64,000 bases of DNA, taken from Trichaptum fuscoviolaceum (taxonomy: Eukaryota; Basidiomycota; Agaricomycetes; Hymenochaetales; Trichaptaceae). The DNA lies in assembly GCA_910574455.1 (NCBI GenBank), contig CAJSYZ010000002.1:521671-585670 (forward strand), written 5' to 3'. Made by a program: the position numbers and the translations under genes. Under the pieces are notes generated by a model, which was given only the letters and a program-made list of their open reading frames with translations, was not told the origin of the DNA and searched no databases. Shown here piece by piece: positions 1 to 12,072 of the stretch (positions within the stretch are counted from its first letter, which is position 1; every line of letters starts with the position of its first letter).

Positions 1-1
1 G

Positions 2-304
2 TCACTTCACGCGCAAGACCTCGATCGCAAGCTCACTGCTCGCCTCCTTTACGGCCGAGGCCTTCCCGCTTTCTTATCGTTCGCCATAGCACCGTCGTCT
101 GCGACTTCGACGCCCTCTTCGAACAGGTCGCCTGGGAAGAACAGTAGGAGGGAGAAGGATCGGATGGAAGTGGAGTTCTGGGGCACGCCTCGACCTGCCG
201 ATGTGGGCGAGATCGTTGTCGGGATTTTCGATGAGGAAGCTGAGGGTCCTGACGAGGAGAGATGCGTTGGGAGGCTTGTCGTTGAGGTAGTAGCGAAGGG
301 CTGA
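2..304 (+). CDS. 3' end of an unrecognised gene, cut by the window edge
   Basis: A plus-strand frame is open from base 2 to a TGA at 302-304, giving about 100 residues. The last third is acidic and valine-rich (from MEVEFWGTPRP to VVEVVAKG), while the middle is rich in Ser, Pro and Thr. I recognise no domain. The start lies outside the window, and an intron inside the piece cannot be excluded. The minus-strand frame over the same bases has no better claim. Plus strand is preferred because the acidic end looks like a folded segment, but this is weak. Confidence 0.35.
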   Translation, partial: SLHAQDLDRKLTARLLYGRGLPAFLSFAIAPSSATSTPSSNRSPGKNSRREKDRMEVEFWGTPRPADVGEIVVGIFDEEAEGPDEERCVGRLVVEVVAKG

Positions 305-1162
305 TCGGCCTCGTGCTCTACATATGTTGACAACAAGAGCCTCAATTCAGAGGTGTTTTGGTGGCGCGTTCAAAAAGATCAGATGTCATTAGACAGCTAT
401 TTATTCAATTTCCATTTAATTATCTATGTACATTAGATGACCATCCTACTATCACATTCCTACGTAGCTTTGTAGCTCAATCACATCATGTAAACGGTTA
501 AACCTGACATACCGTATGCATATGTGTTCATGTACAGTATACACAACATTTCCTCTGGCAAGTCATGGTTAAAACGACTGAGGGAAGTGCATGAATTGCT
601 AGTACAACCATCTAGTCATTCGAAGAATGCGTACCATACTAAACTATGCATGGAGAGCATCAAACTAGTATTTTACTGTACATAGATAGTGTCACTGCCA
701 CATTCACGGCGAGGCCATTTACAACAGACCCTTTCCTAACAAGCACAGCATAGAAGTAAGTTGTCATTATACGCTAGACTGATATGGATTGCTCTGGTGA
801 ACTTAGGCTCGGCGGTACTTCTGAGTGCTAAAACAATGTATCAATAGACCCCGATTGACAAGGAAGTCATTGTCACGAAAGGTCTTCCTCTCAATGAGCT
901 TCGGAATGTCCAATACCAATTCACGGAGGAACGTAACCTCGATTATAGATTGCCGCTTCCGTGCCTAGATAGTGCCAGCAATGAGATTGCAAGCGAGATA
1001 CGTTTTGCAACAGTGAGATGGATGACTATGATTGAATCAGCCTGGCTTCATATGTTTGGGTAGAAACTGCGAATCAAATGTATAAGTAGAAATTGTGTGT
1101 TAACAGAATCCCACACTGACAGTTTAAACACGGATGAAGACTGCATCCAGGCATTGCTCGCA
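305..1162. other. intergenic, no gene seen
   Basis: AT-rich sequence with only short frames. It holds the 3' flank of the edge gene and the downstream flank of the minus-strand kinase gene. No repeat or RNA gene was seen. Confidence 0.5.
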
Positions 1163-2071
1163 TTAATATTCATCTGGGTAGGCAGCGAGAACATTTTCAT
1201 TCTTGATCAACTCTCGAACCTCTTCGTAACGCCAGTTGGAGTCCATGCATCTCGTGAATTCCCAATATTCGGGAAACCAACCGGAGAACTCCCAATCAAT
1301 GATTGCAGCAATTCTTCCGCGATGAACAATGATGTTGTAAAGTCCAAGATCCCCGTGTGAGAAGACGGTACGGTATGATCTGCCATAGACTTTGTCGAAT
1401 TTTTCCTTGCTGCCCGCTGGCTGTTCAGGGTTTTCACGCATGTACTTGTATCCAAAATGGTCCTGAAACGAGTGTATATCGTTGAATGGGCCATAAAGCC
1501 CTCCCAAGGTATCAAAGCATGGAGATCCATCGATGGCTTCTACGCGCCCTGGACGAGAAGGGTTCAGTGCCCTCAACTCGTTGAAGTACTCCCGAAGTTG
1601 GACAAGTGTTTCACGCTTTTCCTTGACTGTCATCTTCGGCCACGCGCGCTCCAGATTCTCGCCCTTCACAAACTCCATGGCGATGTGTGACCAACCACCA
1701 TGAGACAAAAACTTCAGAACTTGAGGCACAGGTATTGAGGTATGTTTGCGGACAAACATCATAGAAGCAGCTTCGGCAAATCGCACGGTACCATGACCAC
1801 TTTTGATCAAAACATCTCCCGTGCTAAAGATCCTGTTCGCAATAAACTTGCCCAAGTGTAGTCGAATTCTGACATTCAGAAGGAGGGACTCGTAAAAGGA
1901 ACGTGTCGGAGAAAGTTTAACACTATCCCATGCGTCACGGTCAACTCTGGTAGGAATCAGAAAGGAAGTAGATCAACGAAGTATTTCAAAACTCAACTTG
2001 TAGACTGAGTCGCTGTCTCCAGGCTGCTTCTCTTTGCTTTCATTTGTGGTGTTGGTTCTCGTTGTAGGCAT
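1163..2071 (-). CDS. APH/choline-kinase-type phosphotransferase, 2 exons
   Basis: A small-molecule kinase of the aminoglycoside phosphotransferase (APH) fold; in fungi such proteins are numerous and most have unknown substrates. Model: exon 1 at 2071-1998, a 51-nt intron at 1997-1947 (GTTGAG..CAG), exon 2 at 1946-1163, giving 285 residues. Visible motifs are the catalytic loop HGDLGLYN and the metal-binding segment IDWEFSG, the usual H-G-D-x(4)-N and D-[WF]-E pair of the family. The start MPTTRTNT is the first Met in frame with exon 2 after splicing. It is transcribed away from the NRPS-like gene across a shared 480-bp upstream region. The fold call is firm; the substrate is unknown and antibiotic resistance is not implied. 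Confidence 0.8.
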
Positions 2072-2553
2072 CTCCCGGATAGTATGACTCAGTGTGAGTG
2101 ACGGGGGGGAAAGGGTCCCCCTCAACCTTGCCAGTGCGACGTTCGGCATTTGCTCCTTCCGAAAATGTGGCACGACGTAACCAATAGTAGAGTCCCGAAA
2201 GACTAGATAATGTGCCGAGCTTAGTAGCCGATATCCGGCACTAGTGACTACCGGATAGTACAAGTTGATTACATAAATAACTCTATGTTCAAGTTACATT
2301 TCGGGCAAATAGTCCACCACCCAGTTCCTGACGACAGGAACCATAAATTATTTTCTGTTGGTTTCAGCTTTGTTTTCGTTTCGCGACTCAGACACGGACT
2401 TAAGGCTCGGCGTCCAGACAGCTTGAATGGAACGTAATGGAACGCAACATTTGACAGCTACTCTATGGAAGCGTGATCTGTCGCCCGTACTTAAACGTTG
2501 CCGGGAATCGTGGATGTTGCCCTATACTTCTTACTCCCTCAGCATTGACTAGA
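2072..2553. promoter_or_regulatory. shared upstream region of the kinase and NRPS-like genes
   Basis: A 482-bp gap between two divergent start codons, so both promoters should lie here. I see no convincing TATA box or clear binding motif. A short G run at 2103-2109 is the only obvious composition feature. Co-regulation of the two genes is an inference from layout alone. Confidence 0.4.
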
Positions 2554-5500
2554 ATGCAACAAAGAATGGCCGACCAGACGTTCAGTCTGCCATCTTCATT
2601 GGACAATCTCACTTTGCTCGATATCTGGGACCACCATGAAAAGTATTCGTCGGACCACCCACTCTTTCGTTACACGCCCTCAGAGGCTGATCCAGTGGGA
2701 AGAATCATAACATGGGGCGAAGCAACTCGTGCCATGCACGCGGCTGGGAGGGTCATTGTCGATGCGCTCGTTGAAGATAATGTTATTGATCCGAGCGCAG
2801 AGCTAACAGAACGGCCTGTTGTTGGTATTCTTGCCGTGTCCGGTTAGTTCCTCATCATTTTGAGCTGGCTTTCGCGAGCTAAATGCCCCAGAACCATAGA
2901 TATGATCACTGCATGGGCGTGCGTTACCGGCATCATCAGGGCGGGCTTTACAGTTATGCTCCTGTCGCCTCGCAATGCTCCGCCGGCTTTGGCCCATCTC
3001 TTGAAGTCGACCGGATGCCGGGCTCTTGTCCATAGCGCCGACAAATTCGTTGAAGGTGCTTTGAAAGAAACTCTTGCTCTGCTTCGCAAGTCGGGGGATG
3101 CTCCAATGACCCTCATCAAACTCCCGGAACACTCTGAAACCTACGGACGAAAGGGCAATGTGCAGCCACTTTCTCAGAATCTGAATGTTCATCTGGATGA
3201 TATAGCGCTCATATCTCATACTTCGGGTACGAGCTCAAATGTCTCATCGAAATCCAGTCATTTTAACTTTAAAATCAGGATCGACCTCCTTTCCGAAACC
3301 CCGAAAAGTTTCGCATCGCACTTTCTTGCAGTGCTCTTCTTATTTCCGTACGTGCGCCATCCTCACTCAAAGCCGGCGTCTTATACTGTGAATAGATTAT
3401 CAAAACCTAGATGTCTCTACAAAGACGCTTGCCATACATAGCTTGCCTCATTTTCGTAAGCGCTTAGCTTTACGATCCACTTGATTGCAGTGATTGATCT
3501 CGACTTCCAGATATGATGGGTGCCGTGACAGGCGTCGGGTGGACGGTGCGTAAATCTATCTGCTGTTTGTTTCCTCTTTGTCTCATCGTTGCTCGCAGAG
3601 CTTGAGTGGAATGGTAATGGGAGTCTTCCCTCCAGTATCGCCGCCGACAGTGCCGACACCCCAGCGTGTCCTTGATTCGGCCGTTTCCTCGCGGGCTAAC
3701 GCCATGTTTCTTGTTCCGTCATTTTTGGAGGTGAGGTCGGCGCTTTACAATAAGTGGCATCGTGCTGAATTTGTCACCACAGACCTGGTCATCAGACGAA
3801 GAAGCTGTGAAGAGTCTCACTGACATCAGCCCTATTGTACGTGTACCTGAAGCTCTTCGTGGCGATTTCTTAGCTCATTCCTGTGAAGATCTATGCAGGA
3901 GGTCCCTTGAATAAAAGAGTGGGAGACTACTTAGCTAGTAAAGGAGTAAACATTCATGCATTATATGGGTTGTAAGTATTGTCTTATAAACCGTCCCCAG
4001 TTCTCAGCATATTAACTTTCTCGATAGGACGGAGTTCGGTGGTATCAGCACATACCCTATAGGTATACACCATCTGAATGTCTTTCTTCCTGAATATACT
4101 CATAAGACGAACAACAAAAAGATATAGCGCCTGAGGACTGGGAGTTTTTCAAGGTAACTATATCGGTACCTCCTCATGCTAGCTTCTACTGTCCAGCTGA
4201 CTCAGCTTGTAGATAATAGAGCAGATTGACGCTCAGCTCGTTCGACAGGAAGGGTCGGAAGATTTATACGAGATCGTTATAGTAGTGAGTGTATCTAACG
4301 TAGGGCGTACTCACGCCATGAACAATACTTATGCCCAGCCAGGATTCACCGGCTCTCCGCCCGTGCATCTTCAATTCGAAAGTGGGTGACAAGCCGGCCT
4401 TCGCCACTGGTGACTTGGTTGTTCGCCATCCCACCAACCCAGAATTGTTGCGTGTCGCTGGGAGGAAAGATGACCAGATCATGCACTCGAACGGCGAGAA
4501 GACTAACCCGGGACCCATTGGTAAGTAAGAGCCGAATGCCAGTCTCGAATGTGACGCTAACATTGGAATCCAATCCAGAATCTACCATAGTCCGGCATCC
4601 CGCTGTCGCAAAGGCGTTGATGTTCGGAAGGGAACAGTTTCATTCCGGGATTATCATTCAGCCGGTTGAGGACCTCAAAGACAAAGCTTCACGCAACGCC
4701 TTCATTGATGAGATATGGTGAGCTGTAACTCCTCCGTGAGGATGACAAGGTTTTAAAAGATATCAGGCCCAACGTCGAAGAGGCAAATGCTCGTGCCCCA
4801 ACACATTCCCGTATCTTCAGAGAGGTATGCTTGAATTCTCCCTAATTATCAAGCAACTCATGGTTCTTGGATAGATGATCGTAATTGCCAAACCATCAAA
4901 GCCATTCAAAGTCACGCCCAAGCAGACTCTGCAGCGGTCAGAGGTCCTGAAAGATTACGCGGATGAAATAGCGGAAGCGTACCGCGCTTTCGACTCGTCT
5001 CCATCCTCCGTGGACTCGATATCACCGCCCAGCTCTTGGAAAGAAGGGGACTGCGTTCGCTTCATAAGCGATGCAGTCACACGCATTCTTGGTCATGCAC
5101 TGGAGGGCAATGACGACTTCTTCCAGAATGGTCTCAATAGGTACGTGCATCTCTCGTTTCCTTGAGCGGCTCATTGACAGCACATTCAGTCTGGGAGCTG
5201 TGTATCTTCGAAGCACAATCGCTCACGCTTTAAAGCAGACTGGAATTGGTGCTTCGTTTGAGACCAGCTCTATCTATGATTTCCCCACGACGATATCACT
5301 CGCACAGTTCATATCCCAGTCGGCCACCGGAAACGTAGCATCCTCTGATACGAGTGAAGACCGAGCAAAGCTGCTGCTCTCACTCGTCGAACAGTATACA
5401 ACAAACCTTCCATGCCACGCGGGAATTTTATCTGCACCAGAGAAGGAAACTGTGCTAGTTACCGGCACTACCGGAAGCCTCGGAATAAACGTCCTAAAAA

Positions 5501-6726
5501 CCCTAGTTTCGCTTGATTCTGTTCGCCGAGTCTACGCGTTCAACCGGAAAGGCTCATCAGGAGCAACGCCTCGGGACCGGCATCTTTCAGCTTCGAAACT
5601 CCAGGGAATCGACGAGGCATTGATAGACTCGCCCAAGATTGTTTATCTTGAAGGCGATATTACTCTCGTCGACTTGGGTCTCGCTAACGACGTTATTCGT
5701 GAGCTGAGGAGCACCTTGACAAGCGTCCTTCATCTCGGTGAGTACCTAAGCTGATCGTTATTTCATTGATTAAATCCTTCTTCAGCGTGGAAAGTGGACT
5801 TCAATATGTCGTTGAAATCGTTCATTCCTCAGCTGGAGGGCGTGCGGAATCTCATTGACCTCACGCTTTCTTCTGAACTGGAGAAAGTCCCGACACTTGT
5901 TTTTGCAAGTTCTATCTCCGATCTACAGAGTGAGTAATCATGGCTTCGGTGCTATTCGTCTACTGACGGCCACTAGATTTCTCTGCAGAAGGACTGGTCC
6001 CAGCGACCGTAAACCCGGATCCGAATACTGCAATCGGCATGGGCTACGGAGAGTCTAAATGGGTTGCATCCCGCATATTGGAGACTGCGCGTGATGCGAC
6101 GCCTTTGAGGCCTGTGATTGTTCGGATTGGGCAACTCTGCGGGAACTACGAGACTGGAAGCTGGAATCGATGGGAGTGGTTCCCGACTATTGTCCGTTCT
6201 GCAAAGGCTATTGGAAGTCTCCCTGAACTTCAAGGCGTAAGCATAAGAGTTAATACTTCTCTGACTCTTATTGACACTCATCTAGGAGCTGTCCTGGATC
6301 CCGGTCGACATAGCTGCCTCCACCATGGTTGACCTACGGAAGGCTGGAGATCGTGCTTCAGTTGCTAATCTCGTGCACCCGCACCCAGTCGATTCAAAAG
6401 TCATCATCGATGCGATCGCATGGTCTTTGAGTCTACCAGTTAAGGACTTTAACGTTTGGCTCCAAGACCTTAAGAGAGTGAAGGAGACCACGGATAACGG
6501 CGGAAAGCAAGCATTGGAGGAAGTGCCCGCACTGAAGCTATTCGACTTCTACCAATCACTCGCTTCGGAGTCCACAGGAGGAAAGACTGCGACCGATGTC
6601 ACACAGCTGAGGCTAGACGTCGATCAGATTGTGAAACTATCGGAAACATTATCACGCAAAACGTTACGTCCGTTGGGAGGGAATGATGCTGCGAAGTGGT
6701 TGAAACGCTGGGAGGTGACTACATAA
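2554..6726 (+). CDS. NRPS-like enzyme: adenylation, carrier and thioester-reductase domains
   Basis: This enzyme type activates a carboxylic acid as acyl-AMP, loads it on a phosphopantetheine arm and reduces it off, usually to an aldehyde. I modelled 19 exons: 2554-2842, 2900-3226, 3279-3347, 3411-3455, 3511-3545, 3599-3730, 3783-3836, 3889-3971, 4028-4062, 4122-4153, 4225-4284, 4343-4520, 4579-4717, 4767-4824, 4875-5140, 5190-5737, 5786-5929, 5977-6236, 6286-6726. All phases match and give 1064 residues. Motifs: HTSGSTSFPK (203-212), YGLTEFGG (343-350), TGDL (409-412), GRKDDQ (427-432), carrier GLNSL with Ser601, reductase TGTTGSLG (692-699) and YGESK (Tyr855, Lys859). The carrier has Asn where Asp usually precedes the serine. 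The start could instead be the next Met at 2566. The exon 6/7/8 joins are less certain than the rest. The substrate cannot be read. Confidence 0.88.
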
Positions 6727-7460
6727 GGCCGTGGGTTTGTATATCAATTCGATCGGTAGACGTATGCATTGTGACTCACAGATGTGCACAGTTGATAATT
6801 GAAAATTTTCTCCATAGGATGTCCGCTTTACCGGAGGTCAATCCTTGAAGATGATCGTCATCATCAAACGAAGAGTTACAGACCATCATATGCCTGTGTG
6901 GAAATTGCAATCATCATCAACCCTTCTTTGCCACTGGCTGGACCTGGACTGTGTGATCAAGTCGAACTTAATCTTGGAAATGTAATGATGCCGATGACTT
7001 TGACTCCTCAAACGAGCAGACTGCTCTTCCGATTATCTTGGTGCACGGATGCATCCCGTGAGAAGGTTTACCGCGGCCAAGCATCAGTATGATCAACTGT
7101 TCTTCTATATCCGACTTCTATCCTTCTGTATGCTCTGAGAAGTAATTAATGATGGTGCCGTGCTATTGTAGTGCGTAACTGGTCTCATCTGTACTTTGAT
7201 GTCCTGAAAGAATCCTCTACTCTGGTGTTAAGTCGGGGTTCACGAAAGATGAGGGGAAAAGTCCACCTCCTCTCATCATAATTCTGACTGGATCTGTCGA
7301 ATAACTTCCACGGGATCAACGTTTAACCACTTTAAAGATATTCGAGCTACTGGTGAAATTTGTCTCATAGGCCGGGCCTGCAATGACGAGCGTTATAAAC
7401 GGGCTATTTAACCGCAGCTAATGAAGGGCGTGAGGTTCACTCATCCCTCGAGTTTCGGAG
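6727..7460. other. intergenic, no gene seen
   Basis: 3' flank of the NRPS-like gene and 5' flank of the next membrane-protein gene. Only short random frames were found. Confidence 0.5.
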
Positions 7461-9248
7461 ATGAGCTCTACACTGAGCTTCGTCGAGATTGCGCACAATG
7501 TGTCCGTTGTGAAAGTGAGTTACGATATTTTTCAGACTAGAAGCGCAAGGATAACACTCTTCTTTTAGTACACTTTGGGTTCGTTTTAGGCTTCGTCGGC
7601 GTGCATAACCCATACAAGCTACGTCAAGGCTTACGAACTTTGTTCATATATAGTTGCAACGATAACCGTCCTTGTAAGTAGTTCATCTAAGCATTAAGTC
7701 GTCAATTGCACTACACTAACGCCTTATTAGACCTATGACTACCTTCTCACCTTTGAAGAAGAGGTGGGCTGTAATCAAATAGTCCCAATAATGCTCTGAC
7801 GTTCTTGCCACTTCAGAGGCGTCTTGTCTGGCCCTCCAGACTCTCGACTGTAAAAGTGACATTCTTCCTGATACGATATCTCCCATTTTTCGAGACAATC
7901 TTGGCGTTATACAGTACGTCATTCTCGCAGAGAACATTGTGCTCTATTGTCTATCTGATGACTTTTGGTATTTGTTTTCATATCATCAAGCCTTCATATT
8001 CGATTCGGATGGAGATGTACGTTTACTAATCACTGCCATTCTATATTGCTTCATACATGCAATTATAATTTTAGAACTGCAGGCGCGCTGTGCTTGCATC
8101 TGTAGGTGGGCCAGTATACACGTTTCCTTTTGAGCTTCACTAACTCTCGCAATCAAGTACTTACTGTCTTCCTCTTCATCATTGGCGAAAGTGAGTTTGT
8201 CGCGTTCCTATATTGCTGAAGCTGCTTTAAACCTTCCTCAGTTATCCTCTTCATGAGAGCCTATGCAATATGGTTTTGCAAAAAATCCATGCTTGTGTTT
8301 CTACTTGTCGTCTACATCGTAAGTCATCGATTTTATAAATTACTTGATCACGGAATCTCAGAGACGTACAGCCGGGAGCAGCTTCCGCAGTTTTTGCGGC
8401 AGTACACACTGCGGAGTCTTCCACTGCAGGTATGTAATCTAGCAAGGGTCAATCGAGTACATCTGAAAACAGAAGTAGAACTTATTCCTGCTCTGTTCCC
8501 TCATGGGTGCCTGGTATTGTTCCCGAACAGGGAATTTTGGATCGATTATGTTGTTCTTTTGTTCGATGAAACTCGTAAGCATTGGTCTGCTAATGATTAT
8601 TCGTAAGCTGACTTTACTGTAAGTGCTTGTCATTCTTGTCCTAGCGAAGGCATTTGTGTACAGTGAGCTCATGATTTCCTCCTTGCGTTACTAGCTAACT
8701 GATAAGTCTGGCTAAGCCCCGCATTCCCCTTCTTTGCTACTCCGCATGATGGTCAAAGATGGTGCGAAGCATACTTTACATTATAGCTTGCTCCCCTAAT
8801 TGCTCTCCTAGGCTTACTATATTATATATGTGTGCTTTGTTAGTCCCCGCTCATTGCTCTTTTATCAGCACTTAGTCTCATCTAATATCCTCTAGCTACG
8901 TCAATAATGAACCTCATCGTACTTCTCAAGACCAATGTAAGTGGCTGGCGCCGAAGGACTAAACATGAAAGGATGCAGACTTACTTTTTCACAGTCTCAA
9001 ATATGCGCGTTCTTCATAATGTATGTGCACCTTTCAAGTTCCGGTGTCAAATATCCTGCTTAAATCACCTTAGCCCGCAAGGAGTAATCCACAGCATACT
9101 CTGTCAACGCCTGATGTTACGTCTACGTGGAGCATATGAATCTCTCACCGTAAACGGCAGGCAAGCATTACGCCTGCAGGGAGCTACAACATTGTTACCA
9201 GAGACTGTCTTTCCGATGTCAGTTTTGGGTAGAGCCAGCGAAAAATGA
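7461..9248 (+). CDS. DUF6533-type multi-pass membrane protein, copy 1
   Basis: A basidiomycete membrane family of unknown role. The start MSSTLSFVEIAHNV is followed by an intron, then ASSACITH and the family signature YDYLLTFEEE, interrupted by introns, then RLVWPSRLSTVKVTFFL and IRYLPFFETILALY. Later exons show a hydrophobic stretch ending RAYAIWFCKKS, a WIDYVVLLFDET segment and the C-terminal pattern QRLMLRLRGAYES, ending at 9248. Many 50-70 nt introns make exact exons in 8560-8900 uncertain, so a hidden break there is possible. It lies 0.7 kb downstream of the NRPS-like gene, same strand. Family call from pattern recognition; function unknown. Confidence 0.65.
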
Positions 9249-9469
9249 ACTTATTTGCTATTGCACATCATTAGATTTATTGTCCCTTCCACTTGATGTA
9301 TGAGTAGTATTATGTATTATGTATGTGATGACTCCAAGTTCATGTCTTTGGGGTTTTTGTTCACCTGGTGCCTGTTATCCTTTTGAAACGATCAGATTGT
9401 TATACATCCGATTTAGTAGGCAAGCGGAGATTCAAGTTAATGATGCATACATAGTACGTCCGGATCGGA

Positions 9470-9876
9470 AACACCATTGTCGACCTTCGGAAGGCAGACG
9501 ATCGTGCTTCAGATGCGAATCTCGCGCACCCGCAACCTGATGATTCAAAAGTCATCATCGATGAGATCGCGTGGTCACTGGATCTACCGGTTAGAGCCTA
9601 TGCAGTTTGGCCCCAAGACCTTAAGCGCGTAAAGGAGACCAATAACAGCGTCAAAAAGCAAGCATTCAAGTTGGAGGAAGTGCCCGCACTGAGACTACTC
9701 GACTTCTACCAGTCAATTGCATCGTGGTCTGCGGGAGGAAAGACAAAGTCACGCAGCTGAGGCCAGATGTCGATCAGACTGAGAAACTAACAGACTTATT
9801 GTTCCGCAATACGCTGTGTCCTTTCGGAGGAAATGGCGTGATGAAGGGGCTGATGTACTGGGGTGTAATTGAGTAA
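9470..9876 (+). pseudogene. broken copy of the NRPS-like 3' end (reductase tail)
   Basis: Clear nucleotide similarity to the last exon of the NRPS-like gene (about 6318-6726). The run TCAAAAGTCATCATCGATG and the segments coding LKRVKET, EVPAL and LDFYQS recur in the same order. No upstream adenylation or carrier sequence is present. Small indels and stops break the frame near 9750, so it is a non-functional partial copy. It sits immediately after DUF6533 copy 1. Confidence 0.85.
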
Positions 9877-10219
9877 ATAAGTTTGGCTTGAGGGTCAAAC
9901 CAACCGCAGTATGTAGAAGAATGTTCTGCTCACATGAACGGTCAAATACTTTTCTGATGCTCATCTGACCCCAGTGACTTCCACATTTGACTGGAAGATT
10001 GGGAGGGATTTTCTGAAGCTTCATCTCCCTGCAAACGTTCGCGAGTCCTGTTGCCATATTTGACTTCAAGCTACTAGATGTGTTTGCCGCTTCTGGCGTA
10101 GATAGGAATTTACGCACAATGAGCTTTATTTAGTTCCTGCGAATGTCGCGACATTAATCTCCAAGATTATGTGACATAGCTTTTTTGCAGTTTAATAGCA
10201 AATAGAGAAGTCTACGCGT
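9877..10219. other. intergenic, no gene seen
   Basis: Gap between the NRPS-like fragment and the 3' end of the minus-strand DUF6533 copy 2. Nothing recognisable. Confidence 0.5.
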
Positions 10220-11913
10220 CTAACGAAATGTAGTGAGCTCGATATCCTTTGGGTCGATAACATGGGGAGTTAAAGTGTTCGATACGTGAACCCCGAATCT
10301 CGACGATCCAAAGCGGGAGTTCTCTCTTGCGTAATCACCGTATCTTTCTCTCAGCCGAAAGAGCATCCGTTGGCTCATAATGCTTCCCATCGTGATGGCG
10401 AATCCAATGGGAATCTCGATGAAGTTGGTCTATCAATAGGTGAGGTGCGTGTGAGATAAATCATGATGGAAAGATAAGGACCCACTCCACCAATCACCCA
10501 TACAAGCTCGTTCATCAGGAATGTCATAAACAGACTTTATAATCGAGGGTCAGCTGATGGAGAGATGTCTTAGGAAGATTTAGCACTCACATCATGAAGT
10601 ATAGAACCGAATCACGGACGAGGAGCATCGCCAGTCGACCGGAGCCTCCCTCCATGGTCTCCAGCCTATAAGTCTTGTAACAATCGTAACCCTTATATAG
10701 CGCAAGACCGAGAAGTAGGACCTCAAAGGCAAGAAGTGGTACCCAGTACATCTTGAAATAGCCTGGTAAGTTTACCGGAACGCAGAAACTGACGGGAAGA
10801 AGACCGTGGGTTGGATTGAAGGTTGCTGGGAAGTTATATTAGACCTTCTTGCGTGCCAGGACAGAAAGATGACAAACCGAATTCATGATTCATTAGATTG
10901 ACAATAATTGCAAGTACTGTAGCGAATACAGACAATGTCGTGACGGATAAAATGGCAAGTATCCTTCTGCTCTTTCCGTACATCACATAAATGCGAAGCT
11001 GCATTGTCACTTATCATTAGTCAGAACTGAGAGACCCTTATGTGACGAGTGGAGAGACGTACACTTGTTGATGAATGCAATGATAGTTCCACCGACCCAA
11101 TGTGCTCTTATCCATGATATGCCTGAACAAACAGCAATGCAACTTAGTATGTAGCAGTGATGAAAGTGAGCTAAGAATGACATACATCTGAGATTAGTTG
11201 ATAAGGCCCAGATGACAATTGAAAAATGTACCCAGGTAATCTATGACTTACAGCTTCGACAATATTTAGCGCCCACTGTATAGACCGACGACGCAAGAAT
11301 GAGACTGACCTCGTCATCCAAATTAGGCCAAAACATCACTGTACGACAATTTAGCGCATGTTTTCACTCCTGTGACCTCGAGGTCTTCTCACCAGTCACA
11401 ATGAAGCTAATCATTCGTTAACAGCTGTCAACCAGTCATAGCAGGAATCGTACTCACCACATGAAGAATAGCGGAAAATATCGAGCCTGAAAGGAAGAGC
11501 AAGTTAAGTCTAAGAGCCTGCGGCAATTACATCTGCCTTACAAAGTAAAACAGTACTTTGCCATAACTCCACCGTGTTGGCTAAATTAATCATGACGAAG
11601 GTCAGCTAAAAATAAGAAAGAATCTCACACGAGGAGACTTACTCACCCAGATCACATTCACTTCCCTGTCGAACGTACATACTGCAACAAAACCATCATC
11701 TCTTCAGCTCGTCATTGGAGATTGCCACCTTAAGGCCTTACTAAAGTCGTACGCAATGATCGTGAAGGACGACACTTCGATAAAAGGTAAGTAAGAGTCG
11801 ATTATCAAAAATCTTTTCGACTTACGCATGGCCAGTTTTGTCGCCTCTATATCGTTTAGCCCGCTGACAAGCGTCTCGATGATCCCAGCTAAGGGATTGG
11901 ATGAAGAAGACAT
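10220..11913 (-). CDS. DUF6533-type multi-pass membrane protein, copy 2
   Basis: Starts MSSSSNPLAGIIETLV at 11913 and ends with a stop at 10220-10222. Reading 5' to 3' on the minus strand: SSFTIIAYDF, ICTFDREVNVIW and PTRWSYGKVLFYF (the family N-terminal signature, joined across phase-matching introns), ARYFPLFFM, then LRIYVMYGKSRRILAI, a WVPLLAFEVLLLGLALYKG helix, LLVRDSVLYFM, MNELVWVIGGV, and the tail MSQRMLFRLRERYGDYAR. This is the best preserved copy and every junction I tried keeps the frame. About seven hydrophobic segments are visible. Role unknown; I would not call it a receptor from this alone. Confidence 0.75.
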
Positions 11914-12072
11914 GGTAGGGCCCAGGTATGGGGCACCGCAGTATGTCACTCGTCGAACGACTGGGATTTATGTGAAGCGGAGGAAAGAAGGCTCATCAAC
12001 CAACAGATGTTCTCTAATTATAGTAGTCTCAGAGCCATTATCGTTCAAGATCCTTTGAGTAAGAAGGAAATA

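Noticed and set aside
1097..1690. Plus-strand and second minus-strand frames over the kinase gene
   Set aside because: They are shadows of the APH-type kinase, which has the catalytic motifs.
3227..3510. Broken adenylation domain in the NRPS-like gene
   Set aside because: Phase-matched introns at 3227-3278, 3348-3410 and 3456-3510 restore HTSGSTSFPK and the following region, so no damage is needed.
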